Notes under the pieces: model-generated
What the model saw: only the letters and a program-made list of their open reading frames with translations
The model's database searches: none
What the model was told of the DNA's origin: nothing
Part shown: positions 17,607 through 27,581 of the stretch, one piece after another
Numbering within the stretch: the first letter of the stretch is position 1
Layout of the letters: each line of letters starts with the position of its first letter
Made by a program: the position numbers and the translations under genes
Assembly: GCA_963749115.1 (NCBI GenBank)
Contig: CAVVLP010000014.1
Location: 236,589-300,588, forward strand
Length of the DNA: 64,000 bases
Source: SZUA-36 sp963749115
GTDB lineage: Bacteria > Pseudomonadota > Gammaproteobacteria > Xanthomonadales > SZUA-36
Direction of reading: 5' to 3'

Positions 17607-18785
17607 CTATGACGGGGGTAACAACCTGGCCCTGATAACATGATCCGTATTATTAATGGCACGCATGACATCCGCATCCGGCTCGTTTTCCACGTCGATG
17701 ATACTGTAGGCAAAGTCACCCCGGCTGAGGTTGACCATGTCGACAACATTCAGATTGTGGTCGGCCAACACGGTCAAAACGTGACCAAGAACCTTGGGAA
17801 CATTTTCATTGCAAAACGTAATCCGGTAACCACCGTTCCTGGCCATTTGCGTATCGGGGTAGTTGACGGAATTCCTGATGTTTCCATTTTCAAGGAAATC
17901 CATCAGTTGATCTGCCGCCATCATGGCGCAGTTCTCCTCGGCTTCGGCTGTGCTCGCACCAATGTGGGGCAACAGCAGGCAATCCTTTCGTCCGAGGAGT
18001 TCTGGGTGTGGAAAATCGCTGATATAAGCTGCCAGTCGACCACTGTCGAGGGCCGCAACTACGGCCGGCAATTCGACAATTTCATCGCGGGCAAAATTGA
18101 GCAGACGCATACCCGGCTTGCAACGCGCAAGGACGTCCTTGTTGATCAAACCCAGGGTTGGTGGGATTGCCGGCACGTGTAGGGTGACAAAATCCGAGAC
18201 CGTAACCAGCGCCTGCAAACTGTTCATTTTCTGAACACGACTGGAAAGACGCCAGGCGGCTTCAATTGAAATTGCCGGATCGTAGCCAACCACTTTCATT
18301 CCCAGCTCAAGTGCCATATTGGCAACCAGAGCGCCGATCGCACCCAGACCCACAACACCGAGGGTCAGACCGGAAATTTCCGAACCGGCAAAGCGCTTCT
18401 TATTCGCTTCCAGCAATTTATGCATTTCTGCACTGTCGCCGATGTCACCAAGGGTTTGAACATAGCTCATACCACCGAATATGTCCCTTGAACCAAGCAA
18501 TAATGAAGCGGCCACCAATTCCTTGACCGCATTGGCGTTTGCGCCCGGTGTATTGAACACCACGATACCGCTTTTGGCGTACTCGGCCACCGGGATATTG
18601 TTCACACCCGCACCCGCACGGGCCACGGCGATCACACTTTCATCAATGGTTTCATCATGCAGTTTCTGACTGCGTAGCATAACCGCGTCGGCATTCGACA
18701 CCTCTGGACCAACCTGGTAATTATTGACGGGGAAGCGGTCCAGACCCTTTGCGGCCAGGCTATTATAAGTTCGGATTTTATACAT
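17607..18785 (-). CDS. D-3-phosphoglycerate dehydrogenase, short type
   Basis: A 392-residue second SerA paralogue. It has the NAD-binding motif VGLGAIGALVANMALELG, the Arg region NFARDEIVELPAV, the catalytic LLPHIGASTAEAEENC and a C-terminal ACT domain (VLTVLADHNLNVVDMVN). It differs from the E. coli-type SerA at 11.4 kb and belongs to the shorter class found in many bacteria, often beside serC. No serC is seen here; fhs follows instead. Why the cell keeps two PGDHs is not evident. Confidence 0.9.
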   Translation of the reverse strand: MYKIRTYNSLAAKGLDRFPVNNYQVGPEVSNADAVMLRSQKLHDETIDESVIAVARAGAGVNNIPVAEYAKSGIVVFNTPGANANAVKELVAASLLLGSRDIFGGMSYVQTLGDIGDSAEMHKLLEANKKRFAGSEISGLTLGVVGLGAIGALVANMALELGMKVVGYDPAISIEAAWRLSSRVQKMNSLQALVTVSDFVTLHVPAIPPTLGLINKDVLARCKPGMRLLNFARDEIVELPAVVAALDSGRLAAYISDFPHPELLGRKDCLLLPHIGASTAEAEENCAMMAADQLMDFLENGNIRNSVNYPDTQMARNGGYRITFCNENVPKVLGHVLTVLADHNLNVVDMVNLSRGDFAYSIIDVENEPDADVMRAINNTDHVIRARLLPPS

Positions 18786-18944
18786 TTAATTATCTACTCG
18801 AAACTACGTGAATGGAATTGGTCTATGGACGAATTGTACGTCAAGCCGCCATCGAATAAGCGCGTATTTTACCGATAAGACCGGACGATTTAAGCTATAT
18901 TTAAACAATAAGCTGATTGTGGTTTTCTTTTGAAGGGGTTTGTT

Positions 18945-19626
18945 ATGAAGTTCCGTATATTTATTAACTTTTTGACTGATCGCTTTTTTCGTATTCACGA
19001 GCAGTATCTGCCTTGCGCAAGAAAAAAGACCCGAATTTACCATTGAAGGTTTGCGACTGGTTGAAGATTCAAACCTTGCGCTGGTATACGTGCAGCCGGG
19101 CGTCAATTGGAGCCAGTACACCAGGATCTACCTCGACAACCCCTATATCGCTTTCAAAAAGAATTGGCAACACGATCAGAACAAGAACAACCCGGGAAAA
19201 ATCAGCGCGAATGACATGGCAAAAATTAAGATAGAGCTGGGCTCGCTGTTCGTTGAAATATTTTCGGAGACACTGGAGGAAGGCGGTTATGAACTGGTTT
19301 ATGAAAAAGCTGAAGACGTGCTGTTGATCAGACCCGCCATTATCGGCCTGAATATTGTTTCACCCGATATCAACTCTACCGGCAAATCGCGCACCTACTC
19401 TGAAACCGCCGGTGAAATGACCTTGCATATGGAACTGTACGATTCGGTCTCCGGCGACATACTTGCCAAGGCGCTCGATCGTAAAGTGGATAGAAAAACC
19501 GGTTATTTTGAATGGCAAAACCGCGTCACCAACCGCGCAGCAGCCAACCGGATTCTGCAGGTCTGGGCCAATGTCCTGAAAGAAGGCCTGGATGATGCCA
19601 GGGCCTCGTCTATAGCCAAACCTTAA
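18945..19626 (+). CDS. Exported DUF3313-like protein, frameshifted in the signal peptide
   Basis: The mature part is open from 18976 to 19626 (LRLVEDSNLALVYVQPGVNW, then YTRIYLDNPYIAF and TRAAANRIL-type C-terminus) and matches DUF3313, a family of exported proteins of unknown function. That frame has no good start. An ATG at 18945 with GAAGGGG upstream begins KFRIFINFL in another frame; removing one base near 18971-18976 joins it to LIAFFVFTSSICLAQ, giving a complete signal peptide. I therefore read one gene with a one-base insertion. It is divergent from the second serA. Confidence 0.7.
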
Positions 19627-19675
19627 AGCCAGTCGCGACGTTTGAACACCGTGATAAATTGACATCAGACATCTT

Positions 19676-20590
19676 TTATCTGCCAGTTGAATTCGTTTCG
19701 GTGTTGCGATTTTTTTCGACCATCTCGATTTGCAGCGGACCGAGGCCGTCAATATGCACATCGCGTTGCGGATATGCAATGGTGATGTTCGCTGCGGCAA
19801 ACAACTCGGAAATCTTGAACCTGATATTGCTGCGTATCTGGCGCAACTCGCGCTCTCCACCTACCCTGCTCCAGAAAACGGCATCAAAAATCAATGCGTT
19901 GTCACCAAAATCCTCGAAAATAACTCGCGGGGGCGGATCTTTTAATACATCAACCTGGGCACAAACGGCCTGCTCCATCAGTTCGGCCACCTGCTGTGGT
20001 GGTGAACCATACGCAACACCCACACGTATGGTCGTGCGAATATCGTTGTCAATCAATGTCCAGTTAACCACAACCCGTTCCAGCATCTGGCTATTGGGCA
20101 CCAGTAAGTGAACGCCGTCAGTACGTCGAATCCTTGTAGAGCGGTTACCAATGCGTTCCACAACACCGGTAAATTGATCGATTTCAATGAAATCACCCGT
20201 CCGTACGGGCTGTTCGGTCATCAGTATCCAGCCACTGATAAAATTGTTGAGAATATTCTGCGCGCCAAAACCAATACCAATGGCAACGGCACCCGTCAGG
20301 AATGCAAATGTTGCCATGGGGACGTGTAGCAGACTTAAAACGGCCGAAATAACACCAATGATCAAAAGATAGAAAAATATACGTTGCAAGGTCTGAATAG
20401 CATGAGGACGCAGATGGGTCTTAGCCAGACGCTTACTGAAAAGATTCTCAAGCAGCCTACTGGCAGCGTAGCCAAGTACCAGTAGTAATGCCAACAGAAT
20501 TAATTGACCAACCGTATATTCAGTACCACCAACCTGGAAAAGTTGTTGGTTCCACAATGACAGAAATTTATCCATGTCCCAGTTTGGCAT
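19676..20590 (-). CDS. MscS family mechanosensitive channel
   Basis: A 304-residue small-conductance mechanosensitive channel homologue. Three hydrophobic segments lie in the first 140 residues, and the pore helix is recognisable in FLTGAVAIGIGFGAQNILNNFISG. The following beta domain contains GDFIEIDQFTGVVERIGNRSTRIRRTDG and VPNSQML. Such channels release solutes on hypo-osmotic shock. ATG at 20590 (MPNWDMDKF) is preferred to a longer frame. It converges on the DUF3313 gene. Confidence 0.92.
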   Translation of the reverse strand: MPNWDMDKFLSLWNQQLFQVGGTEYTVGQLILLALLLVLGYAASRLLENLFSKRLAKTHLRPHAIQTLQRIFFYLLIIGVISAVLSLLHVPMATFAFLTGAVAIGIGFGAQNILNNFISGWILMTEQPVRTGDFIEIDQFTGVVERIGNRSTRIRRTDGVHLLVPNSQMLERVVVNWTLIDNDIRTTIRVGVAYGSPPQQVAELMEQAVCAQVDVLKDPPPRVIFEDFGDNALIFDAVFWSRVGGERELRQIRSNIRFKISELFAAANITIAYPQRDVHIDGLGPLQIEMVEKNRNTETNSTGR

Positions 20591-20778
20591 AGAAATGCAT
20601 GAATCAGAAGTCAGAATCTCCAATCTCATGGGACCAAAAAATCATACGTCAGACGAGCATGAAATGGATGAATCGGTTTAGGGCAAATACCGCCAGCTTG
20701 AATTTGTAAAGGATTGTTAATTAACGCTGGTTTTTAGCGTAAATAAACCAAATGGCCTTATACTGAAGCTCATCGTAT

Positions 20779-21558
20779 GTGTTCCAGAGGAGTTGCAGTT
20801 TGTTGATTTCAGAAAAAAAATGGCGTCTTGGCAAAAATGTGCGTTGGGTCTTTGCGTTAGCAAGCCTGGCATTGGCGTTGAACAGTACAATGCTGTCAGC
20901 CGACTGGCTGAGTAAGCTGAAGGGTTCGCTTGGCAAGAAGGACACCGACCAGGCACTCAGCACCGATGAGGTCGGCGGCGGGCTTAAGGAAGCACTGAGA
21001 GTAGGCACGGATACGGTGGTAGGCAACCTCGGCCAGGCGGGTGGTTTTAATCTCGACCCGCAGATTCATATCCCGCTTCCAAAGCAACTCGACAAGGCTC
21101 GAAAACTGTTGAGCACGCTGGGCATGGATTCCATGCTGGTCGACCTTGAAGCAAAGCTCAATGAAGCCGCGGAAATCGCGACCCCGAAAGCAAAACAGTT
21201 GTTTATTGGTGCCATCAACGACATGACACTCGACGATGTGATGGCGATCTACAAGGGACCGGACGATGCCGCCACCCAGTACTTCAGGTCAAAAATGTCG
21301 GCGCCGCTGGCACTGGAGATGAAACCGGTGGTGGATAACAGCCTGGAAGGTGTTGGAGCGCTCCAGCTATATGACAACGTCATGCAACAATACGAGGAAG
21401 TACCGTTTGCACCGAAGGTTGATCTCGATATGAGCGACTACGTGGTCGAAAAAGGCATGGACGGCATCTTCTATTACCTTGCCAAAGAAGAGGCAGCGAT
21501 ACGTAACAACCCGGCGAAGCGTACTACCGATCTTTTGAAAAGCGTTTTTGGAAAATAA
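20779..21558 (+). CDS. Exported DUF4197 protein
   Basis: A DUF4197 protein, up to 259 residues, with an N-terminal signal sequence (VFALASLALALNSTMLSA-DW). Typical segments are GGLKEALRVGTDTVV, a KLNEAAEIATPKAK helix, DDVMAIYKGPDDAATQYFR and a C-terminal KGMDGIFYYLAKEEAAIRNNP. The function is unknown. The exact start is uncertain: GTG at 20779 opens the frame, but TTG at 20800 or 20803 sits better behind AGAGGAG. Confidence 0.8.
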   Translation: MFQRSCSLLISEKKWRLGKNVRWVFALASLALALNSTMLSADWLSKLKGSLGKKDTDQALSTDEVGGGLKEALRVGTDTVVGNLGQAGGFNLDPQIHIPLPKQLDKARKLLSTLGMDSMLVDLEAKLNEAAEIATPKAKQLFIGAINDMTLDDVMAIYKGPDDAATQYFRSKMSAPLALEMKPVVDNSLEGVGALQLYDNVMQQYEEVPFAPKVDLDMSDYVVEKGMDGIFYYLAKEEAAIRNNPAKRTTDLLKSVFGK

Positions 21559-21562
21559 ACCC

Positions 21563-21591
21563 TGGGGTCAAAAACCTGCTCTGACCCCAGC
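21563..21591 (+). repeat. GGGGTCA-type inverted repeat
   Basis: CTGGGGTCA and TGACCCCAG form a 9-bp perfect stem around an 11-base loop, starting 5 bases after the DUF4197 stop. There is no T-tail. Intergenic dyads of this GGGGTCA type are familiar as REP-like repeats in gammaproteobacteria; a second copy was not noticed here. Confidence 0.45.
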
Positions 21592-21616
21592 CGTCACCCC
21601 ACAAAAGGTCATCTTT

Positions 21617-21659
21617 CAAAAAAAGGGGCCGGATACATTAACATAGATGCATCCGGCCT
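21617..21659 (-). terminator. Intrinsic terminator of katG
   Basis: On the minus strand, a GGCCGGAT / ATCCGGCC stem extended by weak A-T pairs is followed directly by CCTTTTTTT. It lies 37 bases after the katG stop codon in the direction of transcription. Confidence 0.8.
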
Positions 21660-21695
21660 CTATTTGTTACCTTTCGAGTTCTTTTTTCGCCGCGA

Positions 21696-23921
21696 TCAAA
21701 GTGTATCGAAACGATCGAGGCTCATTACCTTGGTCCAGGCGTCAACAAAGTCGTGCACAAACATCTCCTGTGCATCGGCTTCTGCATATACCTCTGCGAT
21801 AGAGCGCAGTTCGGAACTGGACCCGAACATAAGGTCAACCGGCGTCGCGGTCCATTTAAGCTCGCCTGTGCCGCGGTCACGACCCTCGTAAATGCCTTCT
21901 GATGACGATGATTTTGACCACTGGGTGGACATATCGAGCAGGTTCACAAAGTAATCGTTGCTCAGGGTTCCGGGCCGGTTAGTGAACACACCATGTTCGG
22001 ACTGTCCGAAATTCGCATTCAGCGCACGCATGCCGCCAATCAGGGTAGTCATTTCGGGAACAGTCAGAGTCAGCAGGCTTGCTTTATCAATCAGCATGTC
22101 AGCCGGCGGTCTGCGGTTACCTTTGCCAAAGTAATTGCGAAAACCGTCTGCACTCGGTTGGAGCACGGCAAAAGAATTCACATCGGTCTGACCCTGGGAC
22201 GCATCGGTGCGCCCCGGTGTGAAGGGAACCTGCACATCCTGCCCGGCACTCGATGCGGCCTTCTCAATGGCTGCGGCGCCACCCAGGACGATCAGGTCGG
22301 CAAGCGATACCTTCTTCCCACCCGCTTGTGCGTTGTTGAAATCTTTCTGGATATCCTCAAGACGAGTCAACACCTTCGTCAATTCAGCTGGATTGTTGAC
22401 TTCCCAATCATTCTGAGGCGCGAGACGAATACGGGCGCCGTTCGCCCCACCGCGCATGTCGGTGTCACGGAAGGTAGAGGCTGAAGCCCAGGCAGTTCTG
22501 ACCAGTTCGGGTACGGTCAGACCCGAGTCGAGAATTTCAGACTTCAGTTTCGCGATGTCTGCTGCGTCAACCAGGTCATGATCGACTGCGGGTACGGGAT
22601 CCTGCCACATCAAAACCTCGGCAGGAACCTCATCACCAAGGTAGCGCGCACGAGGCCCCATATCACGGTGCGTCAGTTTGAACCACGCCTTGGCGAAGGC
22701 CAGTTCAAATTCCTGCGGATTCGCAAGGAAGCGCTCCGAGATCTCCCGATAGCTCGGGTCGAACTTCAGCGAAAGATCAGTAGTAAACATGATAGGTGCA
22801 TGGCGTTTCGATGGATCGTGAGCGTCCGGCACCAGGTTAGCCGCAGCGCCGTCGGCGGGAATCCACTGGGTTCCACCTGCAGGGCTCTTAGTCTGCACCC
22901 ACTCAAAGGCGAACAGGTTGCTCAAATATTGCATGGACCAGGCAGTTGGCGTAGCTGTCCAGGCGCCTTCCAGACCGCTGCTGATCGTGTCACCAGCCTT
23001 GCCGCTACCGCACTTGTTCTTCCAACCAAATCCCTGCTCTTCAATGCCTGCGGCAGCCGGTGCGGCACCCACACAATCATCCGGTTTGGCAGCGCCATGG
23101 GCCTTGCCGAAGGTATGCCCACCAGCGATGAGCGCGACGGTCTCTTCATCATTCATCGCCATGCGGCCAAAGGTCTCGCGGATATCAACGGCGGCCGCCA
23201 GTGGATCAGGGTTGCCGTTCGGCCCCTCTGGATTCACGTAGATCAGACCCATCTGAACTGCGGCCAGCGGACGCTCCAGTTGCCTGTCGCCACTGTAGCG
23301 CTCATCTGCGAGAAACTCGTTCTCAGGCCCCCAGTAGACCATGTCCGGTTCCCAGTCATCCTCGCGTCCACCAGCAAAGCCGAAGGTTTTGAAACCCATG
23401 GATTCCAACGCGACATTTCCCGTCAGGACCATCAGGTCTGCCCAGGAAATCGACCGGCCGTATTTCTGCTTCACGGGCCAAAGCAACCGCCGCGCCTTAT
23501 CAAGATTGACATTGTCTGGCCAGCTGTTGAGTGGCTCGAATCGTTGTTGACCGCCACCGGCGCCGCCGCGGCCGTCAGACACACGGTAGGTACCCGCGCT
23601 GTGCCAGGCCATTCGAATGAAAAAGGGCCCGTAGTGACCATAATCCGAAGGCCACCAGTCCTGTGATGTCGTCATCACCTCCGCAATATCTTTCTTCACG
23701 GCGTCGAGGTCGAGCGCTTTAAACGCCTCGGCGTAGTTGAAGTCTTCGCCCATCGGGTTGGATTCAGCAGCATGCTGACGAAGGGGGTTGAGGTTTATTT
23801 TTTCGGGCCACCAGAAGTCGTTCGGCTTCGGCTCACCTTGAGCAAAAGCAGGGTTTGATGGCAGTGCCAGCAACATTATTACCGCTAAAGCGGCAAGTAA
23901 AGATATGATTTGTTTACGCAT
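21696..23921 (-). CDS. katG: Catalase-peroxidase with signal peptide
   Basis: A 741-residue KatG, a heme enzyme with catalase and peroxidase activity. The distal site is RMAWHSAGTYR, the proximal His is in GGHTFGKAHG, and the Trp-Tyr-Met adduct needed for catalase activity is complete (Trp in MAWH, Tyr in MGLIYVNPEG, Met in RMAMNDEE). Unusually for most KatG, the N-terminus is a clear signal peptide (hydrophobic core, cleavage after AFA), so a periplasmic form like KatP-type enzymes is indicated. ATG at 23921 starts the signal sequence. A terminator follows. Confidence 0.95.
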   Translation of the reverse strand: MRKQIISLLAALAVIMLLALPSNPAFAQGEPKPNDFWWPEKINLNPLRQHAAESNPMGEDFNYAEAFKALDLDAVKKDIAEVMTTSQDWWPSDYGHYGPFFIRMAWHSAGTYRVSDGRGGAGGGQQRFEPLNSWPDNVNLDKARRLLWPVKQKYGRSISWADLMVLTGNVALESMGFKTFGFAGGREDDWEPDMVYWGPENEFLADERYSGDRQLERPLAAVQMGLIYVNPEGPNGNPDPLAAAVDIRETFGRMAMNDEETVALIAGGHTFGKAHGAAKPDDCVGAAPAAAGIEEQGFGWKNKCGSGKAGDTISSGLEGAWTATPTAWSMQYLSNLFAFEWVQTKSPAGGTQWIPADGAAANLVPDAHDPSKRHAPIMFTTDLSLKFDPSYREISERFLANPQEFELAFAKAWFKLTHRDMGPRARYLGDEVPAEVLMWQDPVPAVDHDLVDAADIAKLKSEILDSGLTVPELVRTAWASASTFRDTDMRGGANGARIRLAPQNDWEVNNPAELTKVLTRLEDIQKDFNNAQAGGKKVSLADLIVLGGAAAIEKAASSAGQDVQVPFTPGRTDASQGQTDVNSFAVLQPSADGFRNYFGKGNRRPPADMLIDKASLLTLTVPEMTTLIGGMRALNANFGQSEHGVFTNRPGTLSNDYFVNLLDMSTQWSKSSSSEGIYEGRDRGTGELKWTATPVDLMFGSSSELRSIAEVYAEADAQEMFVHDFVDAWTKVMSLDRFDTL

Positions 23922-24012
23922 GGGTAATCTCCATTTGAGCAATCAACATTGCTTTGCGACACAATTAAAACGTAAATTTTCAATTGAATCGAATCGAAAC
24001 TTTGAATCGCAG

Positions 24013-24222
24013 TCATAAGAAAAAGCTATCGCTGGTTCTAAATAACCAGATTACATAGTACCGCTTCCTGGTAAATTCTGCCGAAGTGTTAACCTGATCC
24101 TGGCGGATATTTTCTGCAGGTAAGGGCTGAACGTGGTCAGCCAATCTGTAATTCGCAAGTGCGTCCGCCAGGTCTTCATCAAAAACAATGTCCTCGATTA
24201 GCTTGTCAATAGCCTTGCCCAT
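24013..24222 (-). CDS. Doubtful 69-residue reading frame
   Basis: The roughly 340-base gap between katG and the methyltransferase gene contains one open frame on the minus strand. Its first part is acidic and helical (AIDKLIEDIVFDEDLADALAN) but the rest looks random and crosses a perfect CTGGTT-AACCAG hairpin at 24032-24049. There is no good ribosome-binding site and no family is recognised. The gap may instead hold the katG promoter, the hairpin and a short tail of the upstream operon. Confidence 0.25.
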   Translation of the reverse strand: MGKAIDKLIEDIVFDEDLADALANYRLADHVQPLPAENIRQDQVNTSAEFTRKRYYVIWLFRTSDSFFL

Positions 24223-24258
24223 GGCTTCAGTCCACGTCTTGACATATCCGGCAGCGGT

Positions 24259-25164
24259 CTATGGTTTGAGAGATTTATTTAACTGCTCAATGTGCGCCGG
24301 GCCAACTTCACAGCAACCACCAATGATACGCGCACCTGCCGCCAGCCAGTGGGCTGCATAATCTGCATAGGCCTGTGGCGTAACGTCGGTTCTTGATGGA
24401 GGGATAGATGTATCGCCGTGAAAATCCCACTTCTGGGGTATTGGTGTGAATGCGTTGGCATAGGCACCTACCGGGATATCACTCAAGGTGACCAGTTGTG
24501 GTAATACCTTGCTGATGGCTTCCGGTGGTGAACAATTCAGTAATACTGCGCTTACATCCAAACCGTCAATATCATCCCATGCAGCAACGATGGATTCACC
24601 ACTGCGCAGATTCGCCGCTCCTGAATCCTCTATCGACCATGACAACCAGACCGGTTTTCCGGTGGAAGCTGCCGCGACCGCTGCGGCACGTGCTTCCTTG
24701 ATGCATGACAGTGTTTCACAGATAAACAGATCGACATGTGGCGCAAGGAACCCGGCCTGCTCGCGGTAAAGCGCCTCGGTTTCATCATACGAACCGACCA
24801 GGTCAGGACGGTAACTGCCATTTTGCGGACCCATTGAGCCCGCTATCAATACCTTTTTCCCAACCTTGTCCCGCGCCTGGCGTGCCAGCATGGCAGCCAG
24901 CTGGTTCATTTCACCGAGACGGTGTAGCAGGCCTTCGGGTTCAAAATTATTGCGAATGCAGGCGTATGAATTTGCAGTGATGACATCGGCACCGGCGCGG
25001 ATGTAATCCTCGTGCACTGCCTGTACCGCTGAGGGGTTGTCGAACAGGGCTTTGGCAGACCACAGCACACCCTGCCCCGATACACCCCGGTTGATCAACT
25101 CCTGACCCATGCCACCATCAAGAAGCACCAGGCCATCGGGCAGTCTGCTAAAAATTGAGTCCAT
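24259..25164 (-). CDS. Homocysteine S-methyltransferase family protein
   Basis: A 301-residue zinc-dependent methyltransferase of the homocysteine/betaine type. It has LLDGGMGQELINRG at the start, a Cys in LLNCSPPEA and the C-terminal zinc motif IGGCCEVGP. Relatives move a methyl group from S-methylmethionine or betaine to homocysteine or a selenium analogue. It is the last gene of the formate dehydrogenase/molybdenum operon, 23 bases after moeA, which is an odd place for it; the actual methyl donor cannot be told. Confidence 0.85.
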   Translation of the reverse strand: MDSIFSRLPDGLVLLDGGMGQELINRGVSGQGVLWSAKALFDNPSAVQAVHEDYIRAGADVITANSYACIRNNFEPEGLLHRLGEMNQLAAMLARQARDKVGKKVLIAGSMGPQNGSYRPDLVGSYDETEALYREQAGFLAPHVDLFICETLSCIKEARAAAVAAASTGKPVWLSWSIEDSGAANLRSGESIVAAWDDIDGLDVSAVLLNCSPPEAISKVLPQLVTLSDIPVGAYANAFTPIPQKWDFHGDTSIPPSRTDVTPQAYADYAAHWLAAGARIIGGCCEVGPAHIEQLNKSLKP

Positions 25165-25187
25165 GGTAAGTCCCGGAGAAAATCGAG

Positions 25188-26379
25188 TTAGTTAAACAAC
25201 ACAAATGGAATGACGTCCACCCTTTCGCCTTTGCGGATATCCTCATCTGGTTTTTGCACGACAAAGCCGTCTCCCCAACTGGTTGAGTACAGCACACCGC
25301 TACTTTGCTTCTCAAACATTTCCACGCCACCGGCGGTGGATCGCACACGTAAATATTCCTGCCGGAAGCTGCCCTTTTTATCAAATAATGCTGTTTCCCT
25401 GAGCGGAACGATTTCGGAATGACTGACACCCTGGCAATCGAACAAATAGGGACGTGCGATCACCAGTGCCGTGACAAAAGCGGATACCGGGTTGCCGGGC
25501 AGACCCAGAAACGGTGTTCCCAAAACATCGCCAAAGGCAAAAGGCTTGCCGGGTTTAATCGCAACCCGCCATAGGTCAATATGACCAAGCGATTCGACCA
25601 CCGCCTTGACATGATCCTCCTCGCCAACTGAGACACCGCCCGTCGTGATGATGGCATCGGCTTCGCGACTGGCTTCGGATAGGCTACCGCTGATAATTTG
25701 TGGATCATCCGCTGTGATCCCAAAATCCAACACATCAAAACCCCAAGCTTCAAGTAAGGCCTGCAGCATATAGCGGTTGGAGTTGTAAATCTGACCCGGC
25801 TTGAGTGGCTTACCCGGTTCTACCAGTTCCTCACCTGTCGAGATAATGGCGACTTTTAAGCGGCACCTGACTTCGACCCTGGCAATGCCCAGCGAAGCAA
25901 TCAGGCCAAGATCCTGTGCCCGTAGCCGATGACCTTGCTGTAAAACAGTGCCACCCTGCCTGATATCCTGACCTCTTGGCCGTATATTGGCCCCAATATT
26001 GCCCACGGCATCCATGGTCACCTGGTTAGCATCGGCTTTGCACTTCTCCTGCATCACCACGACATCCGCACCTGCTGGTGTTTCAGCACCGGTAAAGATG
26101 CGTGCTGCCGTGCCTGGTTTAAGCGGTGCCGGTGATGTTCCCGCAGTGATTCTCTGGCTGATCTCCAACGCGTGATCCGCTCCCTGCCAATCCTCACGCC
26201 GCAGGGCGTAACCATCCATCGCACTGTTATCTGCAGGTGGAACATCGATTGATGAAACAACATCGGCGGCCAACACGCGTCCCAGGCACTCTTTCAGATC
26301 GACGCTTTCGTCATCAACCCGAACCCGGTTATTACTACGCTAGTCGCTCGTGCGCCTCGGAAACCGTGATCATATTCAT
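25188..26379 (-). CDS. moeA: Molybdopterin molybdenumtransferase MoeA, frameshifted near the start
   Basis: MoeA inserts molybdate into adenylated molybdopterin. Motifs in the main frame include SAMDGYALR, ISTGEELV, TTGGVSVGEEDHVK, KPGKPFAFG and LPGNPVSAF. That frame lacks the first 30 or so residues. They are encoded from ATG at 26379 (NMITVSEAHERLA) in another frame, and removal of one base in GCGTAGT near 26337 joins the two parts through VDDESVDLKECLGRVLAADV. The restored start overlaps the moaB stop by four bases, which supports the reading. Confidence 0.88.
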
Positions 26380-26900
26380 GGCAACTTTGCACCTGAGCGT
26401 GTTTGCGCGGCGAAATTACAGGGCCGGTGACTGCTATCGAGTTGCTCTTTCAGTATCCGGTTCCATCCGGTACGGCAGGCACCTGTTGAACCGGGCAAAC
26501 AGAAAACCAGGGTCTGGTTGGCGAGACCGGCCAGTGACCGCGATTGGACGGTAGACGAGCCAATCTCATCATATGAAAGCTGGCGAAACAACTCGCCAAA
26601 ACCTTCGATGTTCTGATCAAAAAGTGGTTTCAAAGCTTCTGGCGTGGAATCACGCTGGGTCAGACCGGTACCGCCGGTTGAAATGATGACATCGATACCC
26701 GGGTCGGCAATCCAGGCAGATACGATGGCCCGGCTTGTGTAGATTTCATCCTTGCACAATTCCCGCGCGGCAAGCTTGTGACCGGCAGCCTCCAGGGAAT
26801 CTACAAGTGTCTGACCGGAGGTATCGTTTTCAAATGTTCGTGAATCCGACAGTGTCAGGATGGCAATATTCAGGGGGATAAAATCAGCGTCTTTGTGCAA
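26376..26900 (-). CDS. moaB: Molybdenum cofactor biosynthesis protein MoaB
   Basis: A 174-residue MoaB/MogA-family protein that binds molybdopterin and adenylates it before molybdenum insertion. The family motifs NIAILTLSDSRT, DTSGQTLVD, ISTGGTGLTQRDSTPEAL and CLPGSTGACRTGW are all present. It ends in a four-base overlap with moeA. The gene order mobA-moaB-moeA directly behind formate dehydrogenase genes indicates that cofactor supply is co-expressed with the enzyme. Confidence 0.92.
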   Translation of the reverse strand: MHKDADFIPLNIAILTLSDSRTFENDTSGQTLVDSLEAAGHKLAARELCKDEIYTSRAIVSAWIADPGIDVIISTGGTGLTQRDSTPEALKPLFDQNIEGFGELFRQLSYDEIGSSTVQSRSLAGLANQTLVFCLPGSTGACRTGWNRILKEQLDSSHRPCNFAAQTRSGAKLP

Positions 26901-26947
26901 TGTACCGTACCTTTTGAAGTGGGACCCATCAGCCCACCATGATCCTT

Positions 26948-27576
26948 CTATGTGTGCATGCGGTCAAGCCATAGCGCTGCGGATTCGAGTTCTTCGGGCG
27001 TATTGACGTTAAAGAAGGGTGACGGCTCACAGGCGACATAGCAGGCGTCCATTCCACAATTTTATGTGGCAATGAGGTCAGCAGGTGTTTAAGACCACCC
27101 CTGCCCTGCTCGACCACGGCTTCCCGAATGGCGGGCAGATGATGGTTTTGCCACAATGAAAATGTGGGTTGCAACACACCCTGGTAGGAAATGGCTATCA
27201 CCTTATTATGCTCACTTTGATCCGCGTCCAGCAAAACCTGCACGAGATTGTCCGGAAGAAAGGGGGCATCGCAGGGACACAATACCAGGCCATCGTCGTG
27301 GCCTTTATCACCCAGGTATTGCAGTGCGGAGTACAAACCCGCCAATGGCCCGCGATAATCGGGCAACAGGTCGGGCACGATGGCCAGACCGTAACTGTCA
27401 AAATCAGAAGTTTCACTTTCACAACTGAGCAGTAATGGATCCAGATGGTCTGCCAACCGGTCTATTACGTACTTTAATAGTGGTTGACCATTAAGCTCGA
27501 TTAGCGCTTTGCGGGTAACCCCCATACGACTCGAACGACCACCTGCAAGAATGACACCGGCTGGTTTTTCCATCAC
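26948..27576 (-). CDS. mobA: Molybdenum cofactor guanylyltransferase MobA, frameshifted
   Basis: MobA attaches GMP to Mo-molybdopterin, giving the bis-MGD cofactor that formate dehydrogenase needs. The main frame shows VILAGGRSSRMG, DLLPDYRGPLAGLYSAL and LCPCDAPFLPDNL. The conserved end FFNVNTPEEL and ALWLDRMHT lies in a neighbouring frame ending at 26948. The break is near 27049-27052 (GAATGGACG) and is best explained by one missing base, the only deletion-type shift in the window. It begins 5 bases after the fdsD stop. Confidence 0.88.
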
Positions 27577-27581
27577 CGCTA

